A model generated the notes under the pieces. The model saw only the letters and a program-made list of their open reading frames with translations. It was not told where the DNA came from and ran no database searches. This document shows positions 1 through 10,493 of a stretch of DNA of 64,000 nucleotides, in pieces. The stretch comes from Labyrinthula sp. Ha (taxonomy: Eukaryota; Sar; Bigyra; Labyrinthulida; Labyrinthulaceae). The translations under genes and the position numbers were made by a program. The stretch lies in the NCBI GenBank assembly GCA_015227615.1, contig JAALGZ010000059.1, positions 102,050 through 166,049 on the forward strand, given 5' to 3'. Every line of letters begins with the position of its first letter. The stretch's first letter is position 1.

Positions 1-452
1 ACCTTATGCCTTCTATCTTCTAACTTCCTTAATTTTGAGTTTAACCTAATCCCACTATTCTCTCTTGTAACAACAGTCTCTACTAAACTACTTTTAGCAT
101 ATTTTCCAAAAATGTCTCTCCTACTCTCATGAAATCCGTTCTTTCTAAACCCTTTTACACCTATTGTTATTCCTTCAATATCTTTAAAACATTCCCATAT
201 TTGTTTTTTTCGTAATTCTTTTAATAAACTTGATTCTACATCAGCAGGAAATGGTTTACGTCCAATTAAACCACACACATGAGCTGTTAATACCCTACGG
301 AATGATTCTTCAGGTTGTTTAAGAGAAGCTTTACGAGTTGATTTCCAAGCAAGATAACAAGGGGTTGATAGAATAGCTGAAGCATCATGAGATTTAGGAT
401 CTACATATGACATAAAGACTGCAAATGATGATTTCGGGTTATGATTATTCAT
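1..452 (-). CDS. Partial ORF of unknown function, runs off the left edge
   Basis: An ATG at 450-452 on the minus strand opens a frame with no stop down to base 1, so at least 150 codons are uninterrupted. The protein begins MNNHNPKSSFAVFMSYVDPK and is rich in Lys, Arg and Ser. I see no signal peptide, membrane segment or catalytic motif that I recognise. Codon use is AT-rich and looks like the AAA-ATPase genes of this window. The length of the frame in AT-rich DNA argues for a real gene or a recently active element ORF. No function is proposed; the C-terminal part lies outside the window. Confidence 0.5.
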   Translation of the reverse strand, partial: MNNHNPKSSFAVFMSYVDPKSHDASAILSTPCYLAWKSTRKASLKQPEESFRRVLTAHVCGLIGRKPFPADVESSLLKELRKKQIWECFKDIEGITIGVKGFRKNGFHESRRDIFGKYAKSSLVETVVTRENSGIRLNSKLRKLEDRRHK

Positions 453-2132
453 TATTTAAATTTCTTTTTGTTGTCCTTTTTTATTTTTAAAATTGATTAA
501 GTGATTTGATTGGTATAACTTAATATTCTATCCAATCATATTATTTTATTTATTACCATGTTTGTATTGGATTATTGAATAGCAGTTTAAATAATTTAAA
601 AGAGTCGAATTATTTTTATGCGATTAATTACACAAAAATTTCAGATGATAAATTTATTTAGTAATATAAAGAATTAATTCGTTTAAATTATTTGGTTAAA
701 ACTTTACTTTAGGAAAAAACACATAAAGAGTTTTTTTGTTTTTATCCGTGTAAAGATAACTTTGGCTGAGAATAGACTAAACCCTTCTTTTAGTGATATA
801 GTACTTTTTGAATTGAGAAAAATATAAACCTTTAAGAGCTTTGTCGGTTTCATTGTAACATCAAACGTAATATGTTAGTTCCCTTGAAATTAGCTCATCT
901 CTCAGTTCGAGAAGTGCTTGTAAACATATTTAAATTTTAACCTCATCATGCTCTGTTTTCAGCAGATTAAATTGAAATTTCCCTCACAGTATTCACTTCA
1001 AATTAGGAAATGAAACGACATGATTGGTAGGTTTAAGCCATGATCCAGTAAAAACTAGCAGGTGGCTAAGTGGTTTGGCTTTGAAAGAGTGAGCACTAGG
1101 GATAAACCCATTCCCCAGAAACTCAGCTTTTACATGTTATTTCCAAAAGATGAAATAAGTAAAGCAAAGCAAACAAACGCCTAACACCTTTATGCTATAC
1201 CTGCTCTAGCACCGTTTTATACAGCAACTAAAGGCATTTCATTAAAAAAATGAAAGAACGCAAGGTTTAGAAACTGTTTTTAAGTTAACCCTGGCATCAG
1301 TGAGTAACTGATTTGGTTAGGATATTGTAGTTTTGCTTTCAGGGCTGAGTGCAGCTACTAGAGAATAAATTAATCATAAAGTCAAAGAAGAGCTCCGGTA
1401 AGAACCTGTCGAGAAGTAAAAACTTTAAGAAAAAAGTAATTGGCACCGGTAGAGCAAAATATTCAAGCTATGCTGGAGCAAGAGAGCAAGTTTATGTATT
1501 ATAAAAATTTTATTAAAAAATTAAGTACATACTGTAACTGGCAAAGTTTAACCAGTTCAAGAATTTAATACCAGAACTAAAGTATAGCAGCAGTAAATTC
1601 ATATTTATGATTAAATTGTAAGTTAACATAATATTTGGCAATCAATTATCATGCATGAAACTCATATTTCAGAAATTACGTGTACTGCAATTTTTTTTCA
1701 TATTTTTTTGTTTGATGAGAGATACTTAGCTACGTTGGAGTCTTAGAGACGGCTATCCAACTATCCTTGAATTCGTTGATTAGGCTATTAACATGGCAAA
1801 GAGCATCCATAGGAAAATCTTGAGAAGAGAATAAGTTGTGTGGCATCAACCCGGTGATGGTTGATATTTTGTGCATTACTCAGGGAAATAGCATACAAAA
1901 CAACTGTATCAGATACGGGTCGGATTCGATAAGGGTTATCAATAATTATTTGAAGTTCATTTTGATTCTGATCACCAATAAAAGACTTTGGATGTTGATT
2001 CTTATCAAATGATTCTGATTATCAATAATAGATTAGGCTACATTGCCTAGGACCAGGCGATTCATAGGCATATATGATATTCTTCTACCTAGGTGTATTT
2101 ACCGAGAGAGTCTTAACGAGAGTTTCTCAAGA

Positions 2133-2215
2133 AGAGCTCTCTCGTTATCCCGCTATACTGATATTTGATAGAATCCCTCTGGAGAAGCTCTAGTTATCTC
2201 GCGAGATCTAACAAG
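2133..2215 (+). repeat. Degenerate dispersed repeat, copy 1 of 2
   Basis: This stretch shares ctctcgttat, a diverged middle containing aatcc, and gctctagttatct in the same order with 3296-3370. Upstream, aacgagag is complementary to ctctcgtt, so a small stem-loop is possible. It looks like a remnant of an unidentified repeat. Confidence 0.35.
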
Positions 2216-3295
2216 AGAAATATTTTGGGGAAATGGATTTTCGTCGCCTGCGCCAACACTTAGTACAAAATTTTGGTACCAAGCAAAAAAAAAACAGAAA
2301 TACAACAGAATAACAAAAGTTGTAAGAGCTAAGCGCTAAAGAATGTAATATTTCACTTAGCTTCTATAACTCTGGATTTGTATTATGGTAGTTAACGGTT
2401 GGGAAAGTAGTACAATATTGGATTACTAAGAGATAAGTTGACTAAGAATATCCAAGAAAAGTGAAGTTTTAATGACAAAAAAATATTATATCTTAATTTG
2501 ATCAATTATTGAGACATACTTGAAGAAGATATAGCTAAGTGAAATTACACTTGGCCAGTTTAAACACGCAGATTAGTACACGGCTGCAGTTATTACTGAC
2601 TTTTGAATTAGTGCTCTTGAAACTATACCTAGGTTTATTACTTTTATGTCCTGAGAAGGTTATACTTCTTCATTTTTTAGAGTTTTGTGAGGTTAAAGTT
2701 CAAAGAAAACTTTGCTTGCTCAAGTTAATTTTACAACACTTATACATTTAAGTTTTTTATGTTGTGGAAGTTAGAGCGAAGACTTTGAATGCAAAATAAA
2801 TAAAACTTTATTTGTTAAAACACGGGAAATCCCGAAAGACAAGAACCCTGAAGACAGTCCAATAAACTTTCCCACTTTCTATTATATATGTATCAGTTTA
2901 ACTCAAGTATTAGAGCTTAATTTAATGTGTTATTGCTTTGTCAAAACCCTCCAGTTTTTCAAATCACATCTCAGAATGAACGTATCATCTTGAAGTGACT
3001 TCTTACCTTTATACTAACTACTTACAAGAGAAAATACCCTTTCGTTATTGACAGAGGTAGAGTCAGTTGTATATGATGATTTTACATTAATCATGCTGAC
3101 TTCTGCAGCATTTTTTCTTTTTGTCAATTTAAGTTGGTAAAAAATCAAAACAGAATAGATAAGAAAAATTAAAAATACAACGTTTTTGAATGATGTGTTT
3201 TAGGCTTTATAACTCTTAGTCGTTGCTTAATGTTAGCTGAATTGGAATGTGAAAATTTTAGACAATATTGGGCCATAAATGATTTAATTTCGTGA

Positions 3296-3370
3296 AGGCT
3301 TCTCTCGTTATATCGCAATAGAATTTTTTGGTAAAATCCTTTTCGAAGAGCTCTAGTTATCTTGACAAAT
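3296..3370 (+). repeat. Degenerate dispersed repeat, copy 2 of 2
   Basis: Direct-orientation partner of 2133-2215; shared blocks are tctctcgttat near the start and gctctagttatct near the end, with about 70% match by eye between them. Confidence 0.35.
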
Positions 3371-3949
3371 TTGCCTAACCTGAAAATCAGGCTTTAGCTG
3401 TTCAGGAACAAAAGGATATGGGGTTTAGTAGTTGTAGGTCGAGGATGAAGATACCGGATCAAGTTAAAGACGGCGAGGGACAGTTGCGGAAAGTGAAGTG
3501 TCCTATTTGAAAACAGGGACGTGGAATGAATGAGTTTCTAATGGCAAAAACAAGTTTTAAGTAATAAGGAAGTCTTAAGAATATAAAAGATCAGGTTTTA
3601 AGAGGATTTAAAGAACAAAAATCCTAGTTAGACCACATGGTTAAAACTATGTAGTATAGACTCCTGTTTTTTTGATTTTGTACATACCTATGTTCATTTA
3701 TTTTAAAAACGTTCCATCCTTCACGAGAAAATAAATTTACCGGGCTCAATTTAATTTTTGCTAGTTTGGGCCTGTTTGAGACGTGTTTCATCGGTTACAC
3801 TTTAGAAACTTGTGTTATTGTGTGACAACTTTGTGGCTTTGATTCCTAATTAGAATATATAGGACTTTTCCGGAGAATTCCATATTCTCAAACTTACGGC
3901 ACAGATGCCACATAATTCTGAGAGATATCTTATTTGGTTAAGCTGTAAC

Positions 3950-4292
3950 CTATTTGTAGAGATGGGAAATACAGGGCGGCTTGCTGGGAGGGCTGAAGAT
4001 ACTGCTGAATAAAAACATAGCAAGGCAAGAACTAGAGAATTCAAGAACAGTAGGAAACAGTAAAGGACGGGTTGGGTGCAATAAAAACAAGATCTTTTAA
4101 AAAAATACAAATATCGAGGAGATAAAAAATTAGAGAAAAAATAAGAAGAGGTTATGCTTTTAAGTATAACTAATTCAAGAGCAGAAAATATTAATAACTG
4201 TAAAAGCTTTTATAGTAGCGGGTGTTGCAGCGGAATCGATTCATCGTTAATGAAGCCCTTGGTAGTACATATATCCTAGGGTGTCACTAGCT
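3950..4292 (+). pseudogene. Remnant of a multicopy unknown gene/repeat (paralogue of 29849-30330)
   Basis: Read on the plus strand this is homologous to the minus strand of 29849-30330. Shared landmarks in order are gggcggcttgctggg, agaagaggtt, gcttttaag, tataacta and the final acatatatcctagggtgtca. The plus strand here keeps a diverged version of a short reading frame that is longer in the other copy (frame containing LLGGLKILLNKN here, LAGELNILLEEN there). The gene is not recognised. Its presence twice, in opposite orientation, suggests a dispersed family, either a multicopy gene or an old transposon. Confidence 0.45.
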
Positions 4293-5103
4293 AAAGTAGA
4301 CCTTCTAAGCTTAATGGAGAAAAATAATCTAAACCTAGTGTTGACTAGTTGCTAATATTGAAGAGGTATATTTTAAGTTTGTCTTTATATTTTAGTGGTT
4401 TTGTTAAAAGCTTAAGAAAATACAGTTCGGTGAAACTCCTATTCCCTATTTCTAGTATTCTAAATACAAGACAATACCTAGAATACTAAAATTTTAATAC
4501 TGACAGGGAAATTCCAAAAGGTGTTTTTCGTATAATAACAACTTAACCCTCTCACGTAGGTTTCAAAGTCCATGAGCAAGATTGTCAGCTTTTCTGCAAA
4601 CCACTAAATGAAACTAAGAGGTAGCTTCACTTGGAATCAAACTTTACTGTATTGATCTTTGATACCATCTACTTCCAATATTCTATTTAGAAAAAAATAT
4701 CTCACTTTAGCTGTAAATGCTTTTTAGGTTTGATTGTTTAAATTTTTCTCATTTCAAGCATTGGTTTCTTATCAGATTAGATGAATTTTCTTAGAGCTAA
4801 GTTGAATTACACATGAGTTATTCATCAAAATCCTCAGTGCCAATAATATATTCTTTAATTTATCGAAGAAAATAAGGAGAATTAGTGGTTACATGATCTA
4901 TTTAATATTTACAACTTCTTTATTACTCAGTTAAATAAATTTAGCTATACTCAAACTAAACCATGTCAGAAGACAACTCATCCATAAACCTTCTGGTCAA
5001 TACATCCATAGTACTTTTCAACCAAGTCTTATTTATAAATTTTAAACCAAGCTTTTTTTGTTGGTAAAAACATACCAACAATCTTATCAGCATCGAAAAT
5101 TAA
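4293..5103. other. Gene-poor AT-rich region
   Basis: No frame with coding character was identified. The end nearest 5100 may hold further decayed downstream sequence of the Roco-like remnant on the minus strand (short open pieces in shifting frames), but this cannot be supported residue by residue. Confidence 0.35.
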
Positions 5104-6183
5104 TCTTGCAAAATATCGATGCAACAAAATATTTTTAGTTGATTTTCCTTTTTATATTGAAGCACTGCTGTTAAAAATGCTATCAAGTTGATTGGTTTTT
5201 TTAATTTAGTATAGTCCTCAGTATGTCTTGAAGGTCTAATTCTCATATATTTTAATATAGGAATCAATTCAGGAACAATTAAACTATTTCTTTTTCTTGG
5301 ATCTACAAATAGAATTAAATTATGTAAAGCAACTTTTAAGACATATTCCCTTTACTGCTAAATATATTCTTTGAGAAGAACATCGAATATAGTTTTCTTA
5401 TAATTCCAGTATCAATATATTTTCTATATCGAGGAAAAATTTCTGAATTCAATCCAAGAGCAAGTTGATGAAGATGTGAATCCCGAATGAAACATCCTAA
5501 AACTTGAGCAATAAAGGAAGGTGCAAAAAATATAAAATTAGTTTCTTCAGATAGATCAAGATTTTTGTGGTAGAAAATAATTCCTGCTTTTGAATAAATC
5601 TTAAGCATATTTTCAATATCTTCACCTGTAAAGTTACACAATTTTGTTTTAATTTTGAACTTTTTCACACTTATATAATTAGATTCTTCTCTACAATTAT
5701 CCAGAAATAAAACACAAACACAAGGTAAACTTAACTCAGTCTAATCTTATTTGCTAAAAATGTATCTTTTTTTGCAAAGCTTATAAGTCTTTCATGTATT
5801 TCAAAAAGAGTTTTAGAAAAAGGATTTGAATTCTCAATGGGGAAAAAACTAACCTTCTCACTTTCTGGTACTTGAAAATCAGTATAAGGCTCAGAAAGAA
5901 GCTTAGAAACTTTAAATTTGGTCCTTTCTAGTTCTTCTTTCTCCTTTTCCCTAAGAACTAGCTTTAAATTAGTTCCAATAAAAATAATAGGTGCTCTTGG
6001 TACACTCTTGACAACAGCTTTAAACCAAAATTTAATTCTATTTATATCGTTGTTACTTTGTTTTGTTAAGTTAAATGCAAAAGCATAAACTGCATTTGGA
6101 TTCATATAAACATGATGAAGAGAGGGAAAAAACTTCTTGACCTCAAAAATCGGAAACACGATAGAAAGGACTCTTTGACACAA
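5104..6183 (-). pseudogene. Roco-family (Roc-COR GTPase) gene remnant
   Basis: Three minus-strand frames read in series: 6183-5731, 5668-5336 and about 5350-5104. The first (150 aa) resembles the C-terminal half of a Roc GTPase domain: a segment ending in HHVYMNPNAVYAFAFNL, then IKFWFKAVVKSVPRAP and the guanine-specificity region IIFIGTNLKL, where Roc domains usually have VGTH.D. The second contains a COR-like stretch, IYSKAGIIFYHKNLDL, followed by IFFAPSFIAQVLGCF. The P-loop part of Roc is not found upstream. Roco proteins are normally far longer (Roc, COR and often kinase or repeat domains), so this is a truncated, frameshifted remnant. Introns could explain some frame changes, but the missing P-loop argues for decay. 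Confidence 0.55.
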
Positions 6184-7490
6184 AATTTTTAGTTACTTTC
6201 GTAAAGTAGTGTTGTAGTAAGTCTTTGGTTTTCTAGAGAAATTCTCAGTTAGTTAGTTGCTCTGTCCTAAACAGCCAATTGTACTGAATACTACAAGTTA
6301 CTCACTAGCAACCACAACAAAAACCATCCAAGCATATATCTTTCGGAGGAAGAAGAAATATATCTGATAAAAGAATTGACAAGCAATAGTATATGTAACA
6401 CCAATTATCTAAACAAAATTCACTCATTTCCCCTCTTATTTTCTTTTTTTTTGTTATTGTCTTTTTTTTACTCTTACGTGAAAGGATGTTGAGTGGTAAT
6501 TCAGAATTTGTTGCGACTTTTTGCATCAAACTTTGAGCTCAAACTTCTGAAACTTTTCTTCTTAAACTTCTGATATTTACTGTTTAACTGGACGAAAAAA
6601 AATCTAGAGTATGTCATCTTCACTCAACTGTTTTGTATTTTTATAAAGCTTGACCTCAATACACTTACATGTTCTAGAAATAATCTTTCTTCTATTTGCT
6701 GGACTTCCTATTTCTGCAACCAAATTTCTTGTGTTTTTTTGAGATGCGGCGCACCGTCCTCATGTTCAAGCAATTTTTCTAACAGTTTCTTTTCGGTAAT
6801 TCCCATCCGTACCCTTCCACAATGCTGGGTTCACCAGATATCAATCCATCCTTCCCAACTCTTTAGCCCAGTCAACAAGGGAGCTGAGTCAGAGTTCTTC
6901 AAACTTCCTCGGTGACGAAGGAGCTAAACTATTCATGACCAGGAGGCTCTGTTGATCGCGTGACAATAAAACCCGGTATTATAAGGAAAGAGGAATTCAT
7001 GGATTTATTTTGCGCACCATCTTTATACCACAGCAGGAGGCCGGATGTATTCCATTAGATCCTGAACTTTTCTTCATCGAAAGAAAGAAAGCTGTAGTTA
7101 TTTGGACAAGGATTGGAACGCACGAATATCATGGTTGAGAATGGGATTGGAAGTATATGAGTCTGGAACTTTAGGATAAGGTAGTGTAGCTCCAGCCCCG
7201 CCTTGTGTTATTGATAGTTCTTAACTTCGTTTCTCAGTGAACTGGTTGGAGGAGTTTGGGGACTTGAGTGCATGTCCGCCTAACAAAGTTTTGTGGAAGC
7301 AGGAAAAGAATACTGCCTGCTGAAAACCTGGTGTAGGAGTTATAGAAAGAGAGAAAACGTACGAGTCTGTGGGAAAAGAAGATATGAAGAAGAAAACAAG
7401 CGGCGAACAGGATAGAAACCACAGAAAGTTGGCCTGGTAGATAAACTCTTCGGAAAAGAGAAAATGAGAAGTGATAACAAGTTTGATGGA
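6184..7490. other. Region without a recognisable gene, left flank of Element 1
   Basis: Frames here are short and none carries motifs. The part at 6730-7490 is less AT-rich than its surroundings and might be an old coding or repeat remnant. The last bases before 7495 read gtttgatgga followed by tata, the proposed target duplication of Element 1. Confidence 0.4.
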
Positions 7491-7494
7491 TATA
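7491..7494. other. Candidate target-site duplication TATA, left of Element 1
   Basis: TATA directly precedes CAGGGC at the left end and directly follows CCCTG at the right end (29845-29848). Because TATA is palindromic, a 2-bp TA duplication is equally possible. Confidence 0.5.
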
Positions 7495-7624
7495 CAGGGC
7501 AGACTTAAGGGAAGCATGAAGACTAAGAGCTATATTCTTACGCCGTCTAGTTAAGTAGTTAAGTCAGAAGAATCAAGGAATTATTTACAACTTTGATCAC
7601 TTAGCAACATCCTACTACGTTAGG
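7495..7624. repeat. Outer terminal inverted repeat, left (Element 1)
   Basis: Matches the reverse complement of 29716-29844 closely. Within its first 70 bp are three TTAAG motifs plus a TTACG variant. Such clustered short motifs near a transposon end are typical binding sites for the element's own protein; that role is inferred. Confidence 0.6.
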
Positions 7625-9742
7625 TTAATAGAAGCTGTCCAAAAAATCACTACTGACATTAAACATATTTTCATTTCCCAATACATCTATTCCAAAAATA
7701 TCTTTCTCATTGAACATATATGAGGCACATAAAAGTTCTATGGATCTTTTTTCAGGTTTTACTTCTTTTCTCTCTACATTTATAGCAACAAATATTTTGT
7801 TCCTAGTATTTAATAAATTTCCATAACTTATTGCTTGTTTTATAGCGTCTTTCATGTGTCCATCGTCAGTAGTTGGTACTGATACACATTTTACTTCTAT
7901 TATTATACCTACATCACCCTTGGCAAGTTTTATATCAGCTCTACCTTTTTTACCTGAATCTAGTTTACTAGTATAAATTTCACTGCCAAATGTGGAATGT
8001 TGCGTTTGCAATGCTATATAATTTAATAATGAATGTACTACATCTTCATTAGCAAACACACCCTCATTATTGTGATCATCAACTAGTTTAACTCCTTTGA
8101 TCATTTCTTTAAATTGGTTATAGAAGTTTTTGAAGAGTACTCTAATATTATTTTGATTATACTCTTTTGTATCAATTATACTCTGCAAGATGTCAATTAA
8201 GGTCTCAAGTTTTTTAGAATCTATGCTGTAAATGTCTTGATAGTAGTCTATTATTTTTTTTCTCATTTCATACTTAATTTCCATATTAGGTAACTCATAG
8301 CAATCTTTCTTTTTGCCATCTATTGTTAAATATCCACCTATAAATAGGTAAGAAAATAATAAGTTTAAGCCAACTGAATTGATTTCTTTATTACCACCGA
8401 TTATATTCTTAAGAATTTCAAAGTCAGATACCGAAAAGTCATCTTTTCTTTCTAAGTAAATGCTCTCACCATTTACCAGCCTTTCCATTTGTTCTCTAAC
8501 CTCTGGGTTGCCAAATAAGACATCGATAAAATTTATACTTCCGCTTTTTTCCCAATAAGACTTAAACTCAGTAAACTCACCTTCTCTTAAATAACTAACG
8601 ATTGACCAGATATTATATTTACCAACTATTTCCTTTAAATGCACTTCTTTATTTTGTGGACAATATCTCTTAACTTTATATCCATTGTACCAAAGTTTAG
8701 CCTTGTCCCCAAGTTCTTTAGGTACTTCAAAATGCTCAAAGAATAAATCAACGTCAGTTTGATCAAGGCCATAATGTTGCGCATATTTAGCACTAGTAAA
8801 ATTAATTTTACCAAGATCGTTTAGTCCAGATAGCATACCGCTTTGCGAGATATACTGAACTCCTGTTAGTACTCCCTTTTCTAAGTAAGAATTACTCTTT
8901 AGAGCAGTCTCATAGATACCTGAAAACAACTTGATTGTTTTGTCAAGATTATCTTTATCAAACTCCCTATATGCGATATTAGCTACAGCATCATATTCAT
9001 CTATCAATATCCAAACTTTCTTATCGTAATGACAAAAGAGCATTTCACTTAAAACTTTTAAACCCCTTGTTATTTGCACATCTTCATTTTCCTCTATATA
9101 TTTCCTTATTAATTTACGCTGTTTTGGTTTGAGTTTAGTACTATTTTGGAGATATGAATGTTGGCTAAAGATTTCACTCAAATCTGTTCTAATCAATCCT
9201 TTGATGGAATTATAGTCTCCAGCTTTACAGTTTTTGAAATCAGCATGTATGACTGGATACGTTCCTTGTATAGTTAAGGAATCAGTTACCCCAAATAGTT
9301 TTGTTTTCGCTATATTTAAAGGAAAGATTTCTCTTTTTCCACGAATACCAGCATCAATTTGACCACCGGCAAACAGCTTATAATTATCACTCTCTTTTTC
9401 ACTTATTGGCTCACCCTTACTGTCAACTTGTATTTCTAGAAATCTCTTCAGCATATCAAGATTTATAGTTTTTCCCCAACGTCGTGGCATTGATATTAAT
9501 AATGTTTTACAGTAATCCTCTATAATATCTTTTATAAACAGACTTTTGTCAGCAAATATTGTACTTTGCACTACTAAATCCTTAAAATCACCACCCAGCA
9601 AGAAGTGAGGTTGAAATTTTGGTCCCCTTTCAGTTCCAGAAACTTTATCAGTATATTCCTTTAACAAGCGAGACGAAGCTTGCCCAGTGCCCCGAACTAT
9701 TCTCTTTTTCGGAATTTGGTAAGCTTTAAATGCTTTTTTCAT
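7625..9742 (-). CDS. AAA-ATPase-like / PD-(D/E)XK nuclease protein, copy 1 (intact)
   Basis: A 705-aa uninterrupted protein of the AAA-ATPase_like (PF09820 type) plus C-terminal PD-(D/E)XK (PF08011 type) family, known mostly from bacteria and scattered eukaryotes. Visible motifs: the ADKSLFIKDIIE segment near residue 64; Walker A variant MPRRWGKT at 85-92; Walker B WILIDEYD at 244-251; nuclease core GRAD with Asp603, then Glu616-Val-Lys618 in IIIEVK. It should couple ATP hydrolysis to DNA cleavage, but its substrate is unknown. The ATG is preceded by ggaaata and is shared by all four copies. It lies in the left TIR of Element 1, pointing outward, with the gypsyA1 3' LTR ending 38 bp upstream of the ATG, so that LTR could drive it. 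All catalytic residues are present. Confidence 0.85.
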   Translation of the reverse strand: MKKAFKAYQIPKKRIVRGTGQASSRLLKEYTDKVSGTERGPKFQPHFLLGGDFKDLVVQSTIFADKSLFIKDIIEDYCKTLLISMPRRWGKTINLDMLKRFLEIQVDSKGEPISEKESDNYKLFAGGQIDAGIRGKREIFPLNIAKTKLFGVTDSLTIQGTYPVIHADFKNCKAGDYNSIKGLIRTDLSEIFSQHSYLQNSTKLKPKQRKLIRKYIEENEDVQITRGLKVLSEMLFCHYDKKVWILIDEYDAVANIAYREFDKDNLDKTIKLFSGIYETALKSNSYLEKGVLTGVQYISQSGMLSGLNDLGKINFTSAKYAQHYGLDQTDVDLFFEHFEVPKELGDKAKLWYNGYKVKRYCPQNKEVHLKEIVGKYNIWSIVSYLREGEFTEFKSYWEKSGSINFIDVLFGNPEVREQMERLVNGESIYLERKDDFSVSDFEILKNIIGGNKEINSVGLNLLFSYLFIGGYLTIDGKKKDCYELPNMEIKYEMRKKIIDYYQDIYSIDSKKLETLIDILQSIIDTKEYNQNNIRVLFKNFYNQFKEMIKGVKLVDDHNNEGVFANEDVVHSLLNYIALQTQHSTFGSEIYTSKLDSGKKGRADIKLAKGDVGIIIEVKCVSVPTTDDGHMKDAIKQAISYGNLLNTRNKIFVAINVERKEVKPEKRSIELLCASYMFNEKDIFGIDVLGNENMFNVSSDFLDSFY

Positions 9743-9780
9743 TATTTCCTTTTTTTGCTTTGTCCCTAATCTTTCTCCAG
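9743..9780 (-). promoter_or_regulatory. AAA gene leader, truncated by gypsyA1
   Basis: On the minus strand the 38 bp between the gypsyA1 3' LTR and the AAA ATG match the leader of the other AAA copies from agaaagatta onward. Any native promoter further upstream has been separated by the 7.4-kb insertion. Confidence 0.4.
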
Positions 9781-10071
9781 TATTCGGTTATTATAAAAAA
9801 AAATCAGCAGTAAATATGATCTCGGCTCCTTCTACTGCGCATAAAACAAGGGAAACTTGCTTTCAATTCAAATTCAGAATTTATTCACAAGTTCTTTGTT
9901 CTTAATTCGTACAACGGTCGCATTTTAAGATTCCTTTTTTTTTGCGTCCCTACTTTTACAATATAGCATTACCCCAATGTATTTTTAATTATAAGGTACC
10001 CATTGAAATGAGCACTTTGCTAATCCCAGGTCACTATTTCAGTTCAGTTCAAATATAGAAATTTATCCACA
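9781..10071 (-). repeat. gypsyA1 3' LTR
   Basis: About 291 bp, starting tgtggataaatt and ending accgaata on the minus strand. It is nearly identical to the 3' LTR of gypsyA2 (53256-53548) but clearly diverged from its own 5' LTR at 16898-17184. Confidence 0.85.
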
Positions 10072-10219
10072 AGATTGCCTCTTAACAAAGTCTCATTTTC
10101 ATTCTTATCTCAGTCTTCCTTTCTCCCTATCATCTCCAATCTCACCACAAACACTTTCCCCAACGTAAAAAACCCACGATATTTCACTTGCACAGCAAAT
10201 AATCCTAACACCAACTCTC

Positions 10220-10430
10220 CAGTTCCAAGTTAAACAAATTTCATTTTTCAAATTCCAAGTTTAACATAAATCCTCAAACTCCATATTCAAACACAAATCC
10301 TTAAGTTCCAAACTTCAACACAATTTTTCAAAGTTCCAAGTTCAATACAAATTTTCAAGGAGCAAATTCAATACAAATTTTGAAGGTCCAAGTTCAATAT
10401 AAACTCTCAAGCTCCAAGTTCAAAATTCCA
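10220..10430 (-). repeat. Imperfect tandem repeat in gypsyA1 3' untranslated region
   Basis: About seven imperfect units of roughly 25-32 bp built on ttcaatacaaattttcaagg / gttccaagttcaa (plus-strand reading). The same array is present in gypsyA2 at 52903-53112. It lies between the end of the methyltransferase ORF and the 3' LTR. Confidence 0.65.
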
Positions 10431-10493
10431 AATCAAATCAAATCAACTTTCAATTCTATCTCAATTTATCACATCATGCTTATTTCAAGTACA

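Larger units (their letters stand above)
453..3949. other. Gene-poor AT-rich region
   Basis: No coding frame longer than about 70 codons with protein-like character was found on either strand. The stretch is AT-rich with homopolymer runs. The only internal structure noted is a degenerate direct repeat (2133-2215 and 3296-3370), annotated separately. Old decayed insertions are likely but cannot be identified by eye. Confidence 0.5.

Noticed and set aside
1055-1140. Possible tRNA or tRNA-derived SINE (tggctaagtggt resembles a Pol III A box)
   Set aside because: No B box of the GGTTCGAATCC type follows at the right distance and no cloverleaf can be drawn.
7625-9742. Bacterial contamination or a prokaryotic defence island, suggested by the AAA-ATPase/PD-(D/E)XK family
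   Set aside because: The genes are embedded in TIRs beside chromodomain Ty3 elements, with no operon and no Shine-Dalgarno pattern. The family also occurs in eukaryotes.
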